Of a stretch of DNA of 64,000 nucleotides, positions 25,684 through 33,589 are shown piece after piece. Origin of the DNA: CAVYGN01 sp963796325 (GTDB taxonomy: Bacteria > Spirochaetota > Brevinematia > Brevinematales > JAOACQ01). Location: NCBI GenBank assembly GCA_963796325.1, contig CAWCLF010000001.1:496001-560000 (forward strand). Direction: 5' to 3'. The notes below the pieces were generated by a model. The model had not been told where the DNA came from, searched no databases, and was given only the letters and a program-made list of their open reading frames with translations. Numbering within the stretch: the first letter of the stretch is position 1; every line of letters starts with the position of its first letter. Both the position numbers and the translations under genes were made by a program.

Positions 25684-26123
25684 AAAAAATTAAAGGATTT
25701 ATCATCATCATGGCTTTTTTCATTACCGGATGCCTGTCGATGCAGGAAAGTGAAAAAAAAGCGCTGGCTCTGCACCTGTCAAGAGTCGCAGAATTTGAAA
25801 ATAATTACCTTTCGGCGCTTATGAAAACGGGAAATGCGGAAGAATTCAAATTTTCATACCGCAAGGCCAGAATAGACGTGCAGGATTTCATTAAAGAAAA
25901 AGAGGATCTCCAAAAAAAGTATCCGGGGCTCAGGAATTTCAGGGTCAGCATCGGCAGCCTGCCGGAAGAATTCAGGAACTCATATTACATGATACTGGAA
26001 AAGCGGCGCGATATTTCGAAAACTGAATATTTGCTTATGATGAAGTTCAAAGCCGGGGAATTGGATACGCCCGAGGTATTTATTCTAGGGAATTCAATAA
26101 AAAAGGCAGTTTTTATCGATTGA
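25680..26123 (+). CDS. Small lipoprotein of unknown function
   Basis: MKKIKGFIIIMAFFITGC is a lipoprotein signal peptide with the Cys at residue 18. The remaining 129 residues are charged and mostly helical (FSYRKARIDVQDFIKEKEDLQKKY) with no recognised domain. The ATGA overlap with trpC places it at the end of the trp transcript. No link to Trp metabolism can be seen. Confidence 0.8.
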   Translation: MKKIKGFIIIMAFFITGCLSMQESEKKALALHLSRVAEFENNYLSALMKTGNAEEFKFSYRKARIDVQDFIKEKEDLQKKYPGLRNFRVSIGSLPEEFRNSYYMILEKRRDISKTEYLLMMKFKAGELDTPEVFILGNSIKKAVFID

Positions 26124-26243
26124 TCTTCCCTTTTCCGCATTCTTGACTATTAAATCAATTTTTATTATTTATTATTGAATAAAAGTTTTTAATTAACCGG
26201 GTTCTTCATTTATTCCCCGTTTTACTTTATAATATCCTTAAGA

Positions 26244-26285
26244 GCAGTTCCCTTAGGGCCCTGAAGGTCCCTAAGGAATTACTGC
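26244..26285 (+). repeat. Palindromic dispersed element, copy 1
   Basis: A long hairpin: outer GCAGT/ACTGC, inner TTCC-CTTAGGG-CC / GG-T-CCCTAA-GGAA, loop CTGAA. The core GTTCCCTTAGG(G)CCCTGAAGGTCCCTAAGGA recurs at 43364-43396. It lies between the trp operon and clpS. No T-run follows. Confidence 0.75.
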
Positions 26286-26388
26286 CCTTTATGGGCATTC
26301 CTAATCCTCAAAAGGAGTTATTTTTTATAAAAATTACTTGATATTGAGTTTTTGGAACTGCCCTTATATGATTACCAGAGGCGGAGAA

Positions 26389-26712
26389 ATGGCTGGGGAT
26401 TTTGAAATTAAAACATATGAAAAGGGCGAGCTGAGAGTACAGGAGAAGCCCGGACTGCTGGAACCGAAACTTTATAAGGTAATACTCCATAACGATAATT
26501 ATACCACTATGGATTTCGTTGTGTCCGTCATTATGATAGTTTTTCACAAAACGGCGGCCGAGGCCACAAGGATCATGCTGCAGGTTCATAATGAAGGTTT
26601 CGGGGTTGCCGGGGTATACACCCGTGATATAGCAGTTACTAAAATAACCCAGGTGCATGCTATGGCAAAAGCTAAAGAGTTTCCCCTTCACTGCAGTTAC
26701 GAAGAAGCTTGA
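26389..26712 (+). CDS. clpS: ATP-dependent Clp protease adaptor ClpS
   Basis: ClpS delivers N-end-rule substrates to ClpAP. The core YKVILHNDNYTTMDFVVSVIM, with the substrate-pocket Asn-Asp, then VHNEGFGVAGVYTRDIAVTKITQVHAMAKAKEFPL, matches the family closely. The ATG at 26389 was chosen because GGCGGAG lies just before it and it gives 107 residues, the normal length. The frame stays open 17 codons upstream to a TTG without support. A possible -10 box TATAAT (26228-26233) lies upstream of the palindromic element. No clpA is in the window. Confidence 0.94.
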   Translation: MAGDFEIKTYEKGELRVQEKPGLLEPKLYKVILHNDNYTTMDFVVSVIMIVFHKTAAEATRIMLQVHNEGFGVAGVYTRDIAVTKITQVHAMAKAKEFPLHCSYEEA

Positions 26713-26742
26713 TAATTTATTGGAATAACCCCCGGAGAGAAA

Positions 26743-28251
26743 ATGCTTTTAAAAGAAGTTTTGAACGGAATCGATCTTAAACTTCCTTCCCTGCTCGATT
26801 TAAATTTCGAAGTCCATAGTCTTGAGAACGATTCGAGGGTCTCGGGTCCGGGGACCCTTTTTATAGCGTCTTCCGGGTTTGTGGAAGATGCTCATCCTTA
26901 TGTGAAACCTGCTTTTGAAAACGGCTGCAGGTATTTTATCGTTTCAAACGACAGGCTCGAAGAATTAAAAAATGAATATCCTTCGGCTTTCTTCATCGGG
27001 ACTGACTGCATTACAGATGCTATTGCATATGCTGCAAGGAATTATTTTTTCGATCCGTCCGCAAAGCTTTGCCTTATAGGTATAACGGGTACAAGCGGCA
27101 AGACAACGACGGCCTTCGTCGTCTATTCCGTTCTTACACAGATGGGCTGCAGATGCGGGCTCATCGGCACAATTGATTACAGGATCGGCGAAAAGAAAAT
27201 TCAGGCTTTAAATACCACGCCGGATGTTCTTTATCTTAACAAGCTGCTCGATAATATGGTCAGAGAAGGGCTCGAATACTGCGTAATGGAAGTGTCGAGC
27301 CATGCGCTCGCGCTGGGCAGGGTGTCGGGGCTTAGATTCGATGCAGTTGCATTTACCAATTTATCACAGGATCATCTGGATTTTCATAAGTCGATGGAAA
27401 ATTATCTCTCTGCAAAACTCTTAATTTTCGACCTTTTAAGTAAGAACGGGAAAAATAAACGAACGGCGGTCATCAATGCCGACATCGATGTTTACGACAA
27501 GGTCAAAGCCTGTTTAAATAACTTCGATAATATATCTGTCAGGACCTTTTCGCTTAAAGGTCTCCAATGCGATTACCCGGTCCGGATCGGTTCCATGGAG
27601 CCTTCCGGCTCGGAATTCATGCTAAATGGATCGCTTCTCAGGACTAAAATGATAGGCATTACCAATCTCTATGATTTCAGCCAGGCATCCATCCTATTGA
27701 TGGAGACGGGGTTTCCCCTGGGAAAATTCGGGCCGTTATTGAATAATATTAATGTCAGCGGAAGGATGGAAAGCATCGAATCTCCCAGAGGTTTTTCAGT
27801 TGTTATTGATTATGCCCATAAACCCGACGCCCTGGAGAAACTCCTGTCGACGGTGAGGAGTATATTGAAAAGGGGCGGCAGGGTCATTACAGTATTCGGC
27901 GCCGGAGGAGACAGGGACAGGACAAAAAGGCCGGTTATGGGCAGGATTGCAGGGACTCTTTCCGACAGGGTCCTCATCACTTCGGATAATCCAAGGTCGG
28001 AAGACCCTTACTCGATCATACGGGGAATCGAGGAAGGTTTGAGGGAAACAGGCAATACCGATTACATGGTGGAAGCGGACCGTTCCCGGGCGATAAAACT
28101 GGCATTGGAGAATGCAATGCCGGGGGATATTGTGGTAATTGCCGGAAAAGGGCATGAAGATTACCAGATCACAGGAAAGGAGAAAATACATTTCAGCGAC
28201 AGGGAAGAAGTCGAAAAATTTTTATCCGTAAACAGCGGGGATATCTCATGA
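26743..28251 (+). CDS. murE: UDP-N-acetylmuramoyl-tripeptide synthetase
   Basis: MurE adds the third amino acid to the peptidoglycan stem peptide. The ATP loop ITGTSGKTTTAFVVYSVL, SSHALALGRV, FTNLSQDHLDFH (carbamylated-Lys region) and VFGAGGDRDRTKRPVMG are present. The substrate-selecting motif is DNPR in SDNPRSEDPYSII, which in characterised enzymes goes with meso-diaminopimelate. Lysine or ornithine enzymes usually differ there. The 502-residue length is normal. The stop overlaps the next gene by 4 nt. Confidence 0.94.
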   Translation: MLLKEVLNGIDLKLPSLLDLNFEVHSLENDSRVSGPGTLFIASSGFVEDAHPYVKPAFENGCRYFIVSNDRLEELKNEYPSAFFIGTDCITDAIAYAARNYFFDPSAKLCLIGITGTSGKTTTAFVVYSVLTQMGCRCGLIGTIDYRIGEKKIQALNTTPDVLYLNKLLDNMVREGLEYCVMEVSSHALALGRVSGLRFDAVAFTNLSQDHLDFHKSMENYLSAKLLIFDLLSKNGKNKRTAVINADIDVYDKVKACLNNFDNISVRTFSLKGLQCDYPVRIGSMEPSGSEFMLNGSLLRTKMIGITNLYDFSQASILLMETGFPLGKFGPLLNNINVSGRMESIESPRGFSVVIDYAHKPDALEKLLSTVRSILKRGGRVITVFGAGGDRDRTKRPVMGRIAGTLSDRVLITSDNPRSEDPYSIIRGIEEGLRETGNTDYMVEADRSRAIKLALENAMPGDIVVIAGKGHEDYQITGKEKIHFSDREEVEKFLSVNSGDIS

Positions 28252-28607
28252 GCGGGAAAATTCCGGGAAGCGCCAAAAAAAATCTGGCCGGATCGATCAA
28301 ATATACCATTGATTTTTCACGGATGCTTTTGAAAAAGGACAAGCATGACTATGTCTGCGAGAACGTCATCCAGCTGATTCGCGACATCTACCTTTTCAAG
28401 AAGGGCTTACAGCTTGAAAATAATGTTTCTGCTGCGATCGGCGAACTGGAGATCAAACTCAGCGACGTTGAGTTGAATACTGTCAATATCATCGAAAAAG
28501 CGATGCGAAAGGAAGAATTGTACCAGGAAACATGCCGTTACATCAATACGGATATCCTGAATTCAATTCTGCTCAAGCTTGAAAATTTCATGTCAGGATG
28601 CTGCTGA
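28248..28607 (+). CDS. Small helical protein, function unknown
   Basis: This 119-residue, mostly helical protein overlaps murE by ATGA and is probably translated from the same mRNA. It has a central CENVIQLIRDIYLFKKGLQLENN stretch and ends in two Cys (SGCC). No signal peptide, membrane segment or recognised domain is visible. Confidence 0.7.
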   Translation: MSGKIPGSAKKNLAGSIKYTIDFSRMLLKKDKHDYVCENVIQLIRDIYLFKKGLQLENNVSAAIGELEIKLSDVELNTVNIIEKAMRKEELYQETCRYINTDILNSILLKLENFMSGCC

Positions 28608-28642
28608 TCATATCATATTTAAAAATGAATTTCAAAATATAT

Positions 28643-28671
28643 TTGACTTTTTTAGATTTATGCCGTATTAT
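28643..28671 (+). promoter_or_regulatory. Promoter of the zinc-ribbon gene
   Basis: TTGACT (28643-28648), a 17-nt spacer and TATTAT (28666-28671) give a leader of about 110 nt. Inside the leader CCCATA (28681-28686) can pair with TATGGG (28761-28766), closing a structured region just before the GGGAGG ribosome-binding site. Confidence 0.6.
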
Positions 28672-28788
28672 ATATCGAGACCCATATCTAGTAGGAAAGT
28701 CTATCCGATTCAACCCTTGGATTTGCCGATGTACTTAGAACGGAGTAAGGCTACCCCAGTTATGGGCAAATTCAAGGGAGGTAACCCA

Positions 28789-29070
28789 ATGTTTCAGGAC
28801 AAAACCCTGACATGCCGCGACTGCGGCAATTCATTCACTTTCTCCGCTGCCGAACAGGACTTCTATGCGCAGAAAGGCTTCAAAAACGAGCCCGCCAGAT
28901 GCCCGGACTGCCGTAAGGCGAAGAAGGAATCCATGAGAGCATCAGGCCGGAGAGATCGGCAGATGTACGAAACCACATGCTCATCATGCGGAGAACCCAC
29001 TCAGGTTCCGTTTAAGCCGAGTGGTGAAAGGCCCGTTTATTGCTGGGCCTGCTATAGCGCAAAGAAATAG
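28789..29070 (+). CDS. Zinc-ribbon protein (two CxxC pairs and a CxxC-CxxC box)
   Basis: The N-terminal part (KTLTCRDCGNSFTFSAAEQDFYAQKGFKNEPARCPDCRKAKK) is the small zinc-ribbon unit found in many bacterial proteins. A second box, TTCSSCGEPTQVPFKPSGERPVYCWAC, follows after a basic linker. Nucleic-acid or protein binding is likely, but the role is unknown. The ATG at 28789 is preferred because GGGAGG lies 7 nt upstream and the protein begins at MFQDKTLTC. The frame is open further upstream, but those residues show no conserved features. A strong terminator follows. Confidence 0.85.
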   Translation: MFQDKTLTCRDCGNSFTFSAAEQDFYAQKGFKNEPARCPDCRKAKKESMRASGRRDRQMYETTCSSCGEPTQVPFKPSGERPVYCWACYSAKK

Positions 29071-29088
29071 CAAATTAAGCGGTTATCA

Positions 29089-29122
29089 AGGCTGGACGGT
29101 TAAACCGTCCAGCCTATTTTTT
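29089..29122 (+). terminator. Rho-independent terminator after the zinc-ribbon gene
   Basis: A perfect 12-bp stem AGGCTGGACGGT / ACCGTCCAGCCT with a TAA loop is followed by ATTTTTT. It overlaps the stop codon of the convergent pgpH gene. Confidence 0.9.
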
Positions 29123-31255
29123 GTATTCTATTCTTTTGTGGTGAAAACCGGCGAGGGATTTAAAAAACTCGTCCGAAATAACCTTTAAATCGTGAAGGGT
29201 TATGCCGCATTCGTCGAATTGACCCTGGGCTATTCTTTTCTGGATAACATCATCAATTATTCCTTCGATTATTTTAGTTGTAAAACTTTCGCTGTTCTGA
29301 ACATAAGCCCTGACGGTTGTTTCAATGCCGTCGGCCAGCATCAGGATTGCAGTTTCCTTTGACTGAGGTTTCGGCCCCGGGTATTCGTAATCGCTGATAT
29401 TAACATTTTCGTCGCCTAAAAGGCCGAGAGCCTGGTGGTAAAAATATGAAATGGCGGTCGTTCCGTGATGTTCGCGGATACCGTTTATTATCTCTTCAGG
29501 CAGGTGGTATTTACGCGCCAGTTCCACGCCGAGTTTAGTGTGGCTTTTTATCACTGAAACTGAAATACTCGTTTTGATGTCGTCATGCTTGTTTTTACCT
29601 TCCTGGTTCTCAATAAAATACTGAGGGATTTCCATCTTCCCGATATCATGATAGTATCCGCAGGCTTTTGCAAGAAGAGAATCGATGCCGAGTTTTTCGG
29701 CGGCCGTTTCACACATATCGCCGAGCAGAAGAGAATGGTTATAAGTTCCCGGGGCTTCGGTCCTGAGTTTATTCAATAGCGGCGACAGGGTGGGGTTGGT
29801 CAATTCCAGCAGCCTGAACCTCGTGGGAATATTGAATATGCTGTCGAAGAGCGGCATCAGGCCCAGGGAAACTATTGAAGATACGAACCCGTTTCCGAAT
29901 GAGAAAAGAGCTATGATGCCCCATCCCCTGAGGTCGGGAAGCGACTGGTAATAAAGGGAATTAATGAATGAGAAAATAAATTCGATCAAGCCGATCAGGA
30001 AGCCGACGATGAAGAAATCGTTCCTGTTTTTTAAAAGCTGGGATGTATAAATAGTTGAAAGAGAGATGATTATAAGATTAAAAAAGGTTATTATTTCGAA
30101 TACCGGATAAAAAAATAAAAAGAAACTGAACGACAGGAGAAGTATTATCGACACCCTTGCATTTCTGAGCAGAACAGGCAGCGATATGGAAATTATAGCG
30201 AACGGCATTAAGAGAAAGATCGGTATCCCCGGGAAATCATAGTAGAAGTATGACGAATAGTAAATCAGATTCATAGCGATAAAACTGATAAGAGCTATGT
30301 AGATATTGTAGCTCTTTTTGAAAGTGTCTTTTTCGTAACGGGCGAACCTGTATGTGAGGAACGTTATAAGCAGGAGAAAGATAAGATCAAGGGCCCAGAC
30401 TTTCTTATTGAAATCGCTTTTTTTATAATCAGAGTATGCTATCAGCCCGGCAAGCTGGTCCTGGGTGATTATATCGCCCCTTTTAATTATAAATTCTCCC
30501 CTGTTGATGATCTTCTGTTTTTTAGCTGCCGCCAGTTCTTTTTTGATCGCCTGTTCCCTGACTTCAGGATTTTGAACGGAAGTGGGAGCGATCAAATTTA
30601 TGATTATTTCGGCCATTATGGATTTAAAATCCGCGCTTGTACCTGTGTATATTCCTCCGATAAACCCTGTAAGAAAATCCTTCTCGACAGGGCAGAGCAA
30701 CAGTTTTTCTTTCGGGATTTTTTTGTTGCCGAGCTTTGTTATCAATTCGATCCCTCCGGGATTGCCTTCGCTGTCGATTTTATCGAGAAGGTAATACTGG
30801 GAGGTAAGAGCCTCGTAAATATATGCCAGCCTGTTAGTGTAAAGGGTTATAAGGCTTCGGCCGGTCAATAGATACCCTATTGCCTGGGAATCGAATTTAT
30901 ACCTGGCATTCCTGATGCTTTTTAAAAAATCTTTATCGCTGGAGATATTGAGGATATTGATAAAATCGGCCATTCTCGAATAAAACTGCGCTTTATGATT
31001 TTCCTGGTAGGAATAAAACATTAGTTTATTGCTTTCAAGCGTTTTGGCAAGGCTTTCGGTTTCGAACTTATCGTCGTAGCTGAATGTGAATTCCGATCTT
31101 ATCGAGACTCCTGCGCTTTCGCCGACGCTGTACCGTGAACTGTCCGGGGCTACGTGTGACAGGGAAATGAGTATTACACCGATTATATATGTTCCAAGGA
31201 AAAGAGATGCAAGTTTATAATTTCTTGCAATGATTACTGAAAGTTTTTTTAGCAT
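29114..31255 (-). CDS. pgpH: 7TM-HD phosphohydrolase, PgpH-type c-di-AMP phosphodiesterase
   Basis: An N-terminal membrane helix and a periplasmic 7TMR-HDED domain are followed by seven membrane helices and a cytosolic HD domain with ACGYYHDIGKMEIPQYF (catalytic HD), HTKLGVELARKY and REHHGTT. This is the PgpH architecture, which hydrolyses c-di-AMP in Listeria. Length is about 715 residues. The start is placed at the ATG that overlaps the phoH stop as TAATG; an in-frame ATG 8 codons upstream (31279) is the alternative. No ybeY follows, although phoH-pgpH-ybeY is a common order. Confidence 0.9.
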   Translation of the reverse strand: MLKKLSVIIARNYKLASLFLGTYIIGVILISLSHVAPDSSRYSVGESAGVSIRSEFTFSYDDKFETESLAKTLESNKLMFYSYQENHKAQFYSRMADFINILNISSDKDFLKSIRNARYKFDSQAIGYLLTGRSLITLYTNRLAYIYEALTSQYYLLDKIDSEGNPGGIELITKLGNKKIPKEKLLLCPVEKDFLTGFIGGIYTGTSADFKSIMAEIIINLIAPTSVQNPEVREQAIKKELAAAKKQKIINRGEFIIKRGDIITQDQLAGLIAYSDYKKSDFNKKVWALDLIFLLLITFLTYRFARYEKDTFKKSYNIYIALISFIAMNLIYYSSYFYYDFPGIPIFLLMPFAIISISLPVLLRNARVSIILLLSFSFFLFFYPVFEIITFFNLIIISLSTIYTSQLLKNRNDFFIVGFLIGLIEFIFSFINSLYYQSLPDLRGWGIIALFSFGNGFVSSIVSLGLMPLFDSIFNIPTRFRLLELTNPTLSPLLNKLRTEAPGTYNHSLLLGDMCETAAEKLGIDSLLAKACGYYHDIGKMEIPQYFIENQEGKNKHDDIKTSISVSVIKSHTKLGVELARKYHLPEEIINGIREHHGTTAISYFYHQALGLLGDENVNISDYEYPGPKPQSKETAILMLADGIETTVRAYVQNSESFTTKIIEGIIDDVIQKRIAQGQFDECGITLHDLKVISDEFFKSLAGFHHKRIEYKK

Positions 31256-32229
31256 TAACGAGAAGAAAGTTCTTTCCATGAATAATTTTCCCGCTTTTCA
31301 TAAATTTCCAGAATTTTCCTGACCAGGCCATGCCTCTTTATATCGGATTGATCGAAATATATGAATTTTACTCCCTCGAGTTTCTGGAATAACTCCTGCG
31401 CCTGCTTAAGGCCGGATTCTTTGCCGTAAGAAAGATCGATCTGGGTTATATCCCCTGTAACGATCATTTTCGAATTTTCACCCATTCTTGTCAGGCACAT
31501 CTTCATCTGCATTGTTGTTGTGTTCTGGGCTTCGTCAAGGATAATAAAAGCGTTTGACAGAGTTCGCCCCCGCATATATGCAAGGGGTGCAAGCTCAATG
31601 GTCTGGTTTTCAAGGTAAAATTTCAATTCGTCCGGCCCGGTCATTTCCTTTATTGCATCGAACAACGGCCGAATGTATGGATCTATCTTTTCTTCAAGCG
31701 TTCCGGGCAGGAATCCCAGGCTTTCGCCTGCTTCGACGACGGGGCGGGTCAGTATGATCTTCTTGACCCTTCCAGTAATGAAAAGATGCAGAGCCATGCC
31801 GATCGCGATATATGTTTTACCGGTGCCGGCAGGTCCTATTGCGAAAATCAGGTCATGCGTCATGATCTGCTGAATGTAATCCTTTTGATGGGCCGATTTC
31901 GGTTTGATCTTTATTCCCTTCCTTGAAACAGTAAGGCCTTCCGCGGAGATCTTTTCAACCTTGTAGCTGTCTCTTTCCGCGCCTTCTTCAATCATGATCT
32001 TGATATCGTCCCTGGAGACCGGGAGTTCTCCCCTTGCCAGGATAAAGATCTGATTCAGCACATTGGATGTTTTAGTAACATTGTCATCGTCGCCGTCAAT
32101 GATAAGTTCTTCATCGAAGGGATTGATTTTAACCTGGAGCATCCTTTCCAGGAGCCTGAGGTTGGAATCGTGTACCCCGAATGCCAGTACCGGGTTTATG
32201 CTGGGGGGTATATCCAGTTTTATTTTCAT
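31255..32229 (-). CDS. phoH: PhoH family ATPase
   Basis: The Walker A motif GPAGTGKTYIA (near residue 137) and Walker B block AFIILDEAQNTTTMQMKM place it in the PhoH/YbeZ family. The region before them has a KH-like pattern (LDIPPSINPVLAFGVHDSNLRLLERML). The role is thought to be RNA-related, alongside YbeY in other bacteria. The 324-residue length is normal. Expression is probably coupled to pgpH by the stop-start overlap. Confidence 0.94.
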   Translation of the reverse strand: MKIKLDIPPSINPVLAFGVHDSNLRLLERMLQVKINPFDEELIIDGDDDNVTKTSNVLNQIFILARGELPVSRDDIKIMIEEGAERDSYKVEKISAEGLTVSRKGIKIKPKSAHQKDYIQQIMTHDLIFAIGPAGTGKTYIAIGMALHLFITGRVKKIILTRPVVEAGESLGFLPGTLEEKIDPYIRPLFDAIKEMTGPDELKFYLENQTIELAPLAYMRGRTLSNAFIILDEAQNTTTMQMKMCLTRMGENSKMIVTGDITQIDLSYGKESGLKQAQELFQKLEGVKFIYFDQSDIKRHGLVRKILEIYEKRENYSWKELSSR

Positions 32230-32265
32230 TCTTTTATAACCAAAAGCATAATATCCCCTTGCATT

Positions 32266-32294
32266 AATATATATTAACCGGGGCGGTATGTCAA
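32266..32294 (-). promoter_or_regulatory. Promoter of phoH-pgpH
   Basis: On the minus strand a perfect TTGACA (32294-32289), a 17-nt spacer and TATATT (32271-32266) lie 37 nt before phoH. Confidence 0.65.
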
Positions 32295-32436
32295 TATCAA
32301 TATCCGGGGGTTGTGAAACTTGAATTGCATATTTTAACGCTTATTGTTTGATAAATTCCGGGAAAAATAATTATATTAAATTCCCTAAACTCTTTTTCAA
32401 GAGAGTCGATATTTATTGTGTAGTTCGTTATAATTT

Positions 32437-32456
32437 AGCAGGGACCCCAAACAGTC
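32437..32456 (+). repeat. Inverted flank of flagellin 1, left copy
   Basis: AGCAGGGACCCC-AAA-CAGTC reads in the opposite direction to the right copy at 33417-33435. The two lie in the predicted 3' and 5' untranslated regions of flagellin 1. Confidence 0.6.
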
Positions 32457-32503
32457 TTTTTACTTACAATTTTTTCAATGAGTTAGAGGATATTTGCCTA
32501 TCC

Positions 32504-33382
32504 CTAACCAAGAAGCCTCAGCACTAGCTGAGGCTTTAAATTTGCCTGGGCTAACATTGCCACGTTGGCCTGGGTGAGGATCTGGTTCTTGACGAAATCG
32601 CTCATCTCCTGGGCCATATCCGTATCCCTTATTCTGGATTCGGATGCGTTCGTATTTTCAAAAGCTACGTATAGTCCTTTGTAAAGTTTTTCAAACCTGT
32701 TCTCGTAAGATCCCAGGTCCGCTCTTTGCTTCAGGACTCTTTCCAGTGCCTTATCGATAACGCCGATAGAACGGTTGGCGGAATCCATGGTGCTTGCGCT
32801 TACCGCTTTATTTCCATCCGCCGACATCAATCCCAGCGATTGTGCGTTCATATTGCCGACGAACACCTGGACCCTCTGGTCCATGTTCGGTCCGATGTGG
32901 AACCATAGTCCGGCCGTCGAATTCGCACCGGCGGAACCTGTCGTTGTACCGGTAGGTTCAGAGAACCTTCCGGTCAGCATGTTCATACCGTTATACTGGG
33001 CGTGATTGGCAATCCTGTCGACTTCGGCCACAAGCTGGGACATTTCAACATTGATAAGGGATCTGTCCATATCGCTGTAAATGCCGTTTCCAGCCTGAAC
33101 TGACAACTCTCTCATTCTCTGTAATATCACGGTGGTCTCATCCAGATATCCTTCCGTTGTCTGCAGGAAGGAAGTGGCATCTTCGGTATTTCTCATAGCC
33201 TGGTGAAGACCGGAGATCTGGCTTCTCATTTTTTCAGATACAGCCAGACCGGACGCATCGTCGCCCGCCTTGTTGATACGAAGGCCGCTGGAGAGCTTCT
33301 CGATATTCTGGTTGAGATTGTCGTCATTGAATCTCAGTAGCCTGTTTGCAAAAATCGAACTAATATTGTGGTTAACTATCAT
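32504..33382 (-). CDS. flaB: Flagellin, spirochaete FlaB type (flagellin 1)
   Basis: The start is set at MIVNHNISSIFANR because AAGGAGGG lies 7 nt before it. The frame continues upstream, but with non-flagellin residues. The 292-residue protein has the D0/D1 domains only: IEKLSSGLRINKAGDDASGLAVSEKMRSQI, MSQLVAEVDRIANHAQYNGMNMLTGRF, LWFHIGPNMDQRVQVFVGNM, and a C-terminus AQEMSDFVKNQILTQANVAMLAQANLKPQLVL. FlaB subunits form the core of periplasmic flagellar filaments. It differs clearly from flagellin 2, mainly in the mid-region. Its flanks carry complementary sequences. Confidence 0.95.
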   Translation of the reverse strand: MIVNHNISSIFANRLLRFNDDNLNQNIEKLSSGLRINKAGDDASGLAVSEKMRSQISGLHQAMRNTEDATSFLQTTEGYLDETTVILQRMRELSVQAGNGIYSDMDRSLINVEMSQLVAEVDRIANHAQYNGMNMLTGRFSEPTGTTTGSAGANSTAGLWFHIGPNMDQRVQVFVGNMNAQSLGLMSADGNKAVSASTMDSANRSIGVIDKALERVLKQRADLGSYENRFEKLYKGLYVAFENTNASESRIRDTDMAQEMSDFVKNQILTQANVAMLAQANLKPQLVLRLLG

Positions 33383-33416
33383 AATAACCCTCCTTGATTT
33401 ACTTGAACATCCTTGT

Positions 33417-33435
33417 GACTGAGGGGGTCCCTGCT
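33417..33435 (-). repeat. Inverted flank of flagellin 1, right copy
   Basis: On the minus strand it reads AGCAGGGACCCC-CT-CAGTC, with 17 bases matching the left copy. In the mRNA the two could pair as 12 bp plus 5 bp around a small internal loop. Confidence 0.6.
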
Positions 33436-33527
33436 TTCTGCGCCTGCCGCCTTCTTCGGACACGCGCAGTCAGAGGAGGGTATTATCAACCACCTATGCC
33501 TATAACCGTACCTAAAATTATAACGGA

Positions 33528-33549
33528 CTGCCGGGCCTGAGCCCGGCAG
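33528..33549 (-). terminator. GC-rich hairpin after flagellin 2
   Basis: CTGCCGGGC / GCCCGGCAG with a 4-nt loop lies about 40 nt past the flagellin 2 stop codon. The T-run is displaced (TCCGTTATAATTTT), so termination strength is uncertain. Confidence 0.5.
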
Positions 33550-33589
33550 CCTTTTATATTAACAATTCAACTGCCTATCCCAACTTTTC

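Noticed and set aside
32513..32536. Hairpin AAGCCTCAGC/GCTGAGGCTT at the end of flagellin 1 as terminator
   Set aside because: It lies inside the coding region and is not followed by a T-run; it is explained by codons for KPQLVLRLL.
33383..33463. Upstream extension of flagellin 1 (27 extra codons)
   Set aside because: Charged residues not found in flagellins, while AAGGAGGG and the conserved MIVNHN start lie downstream.
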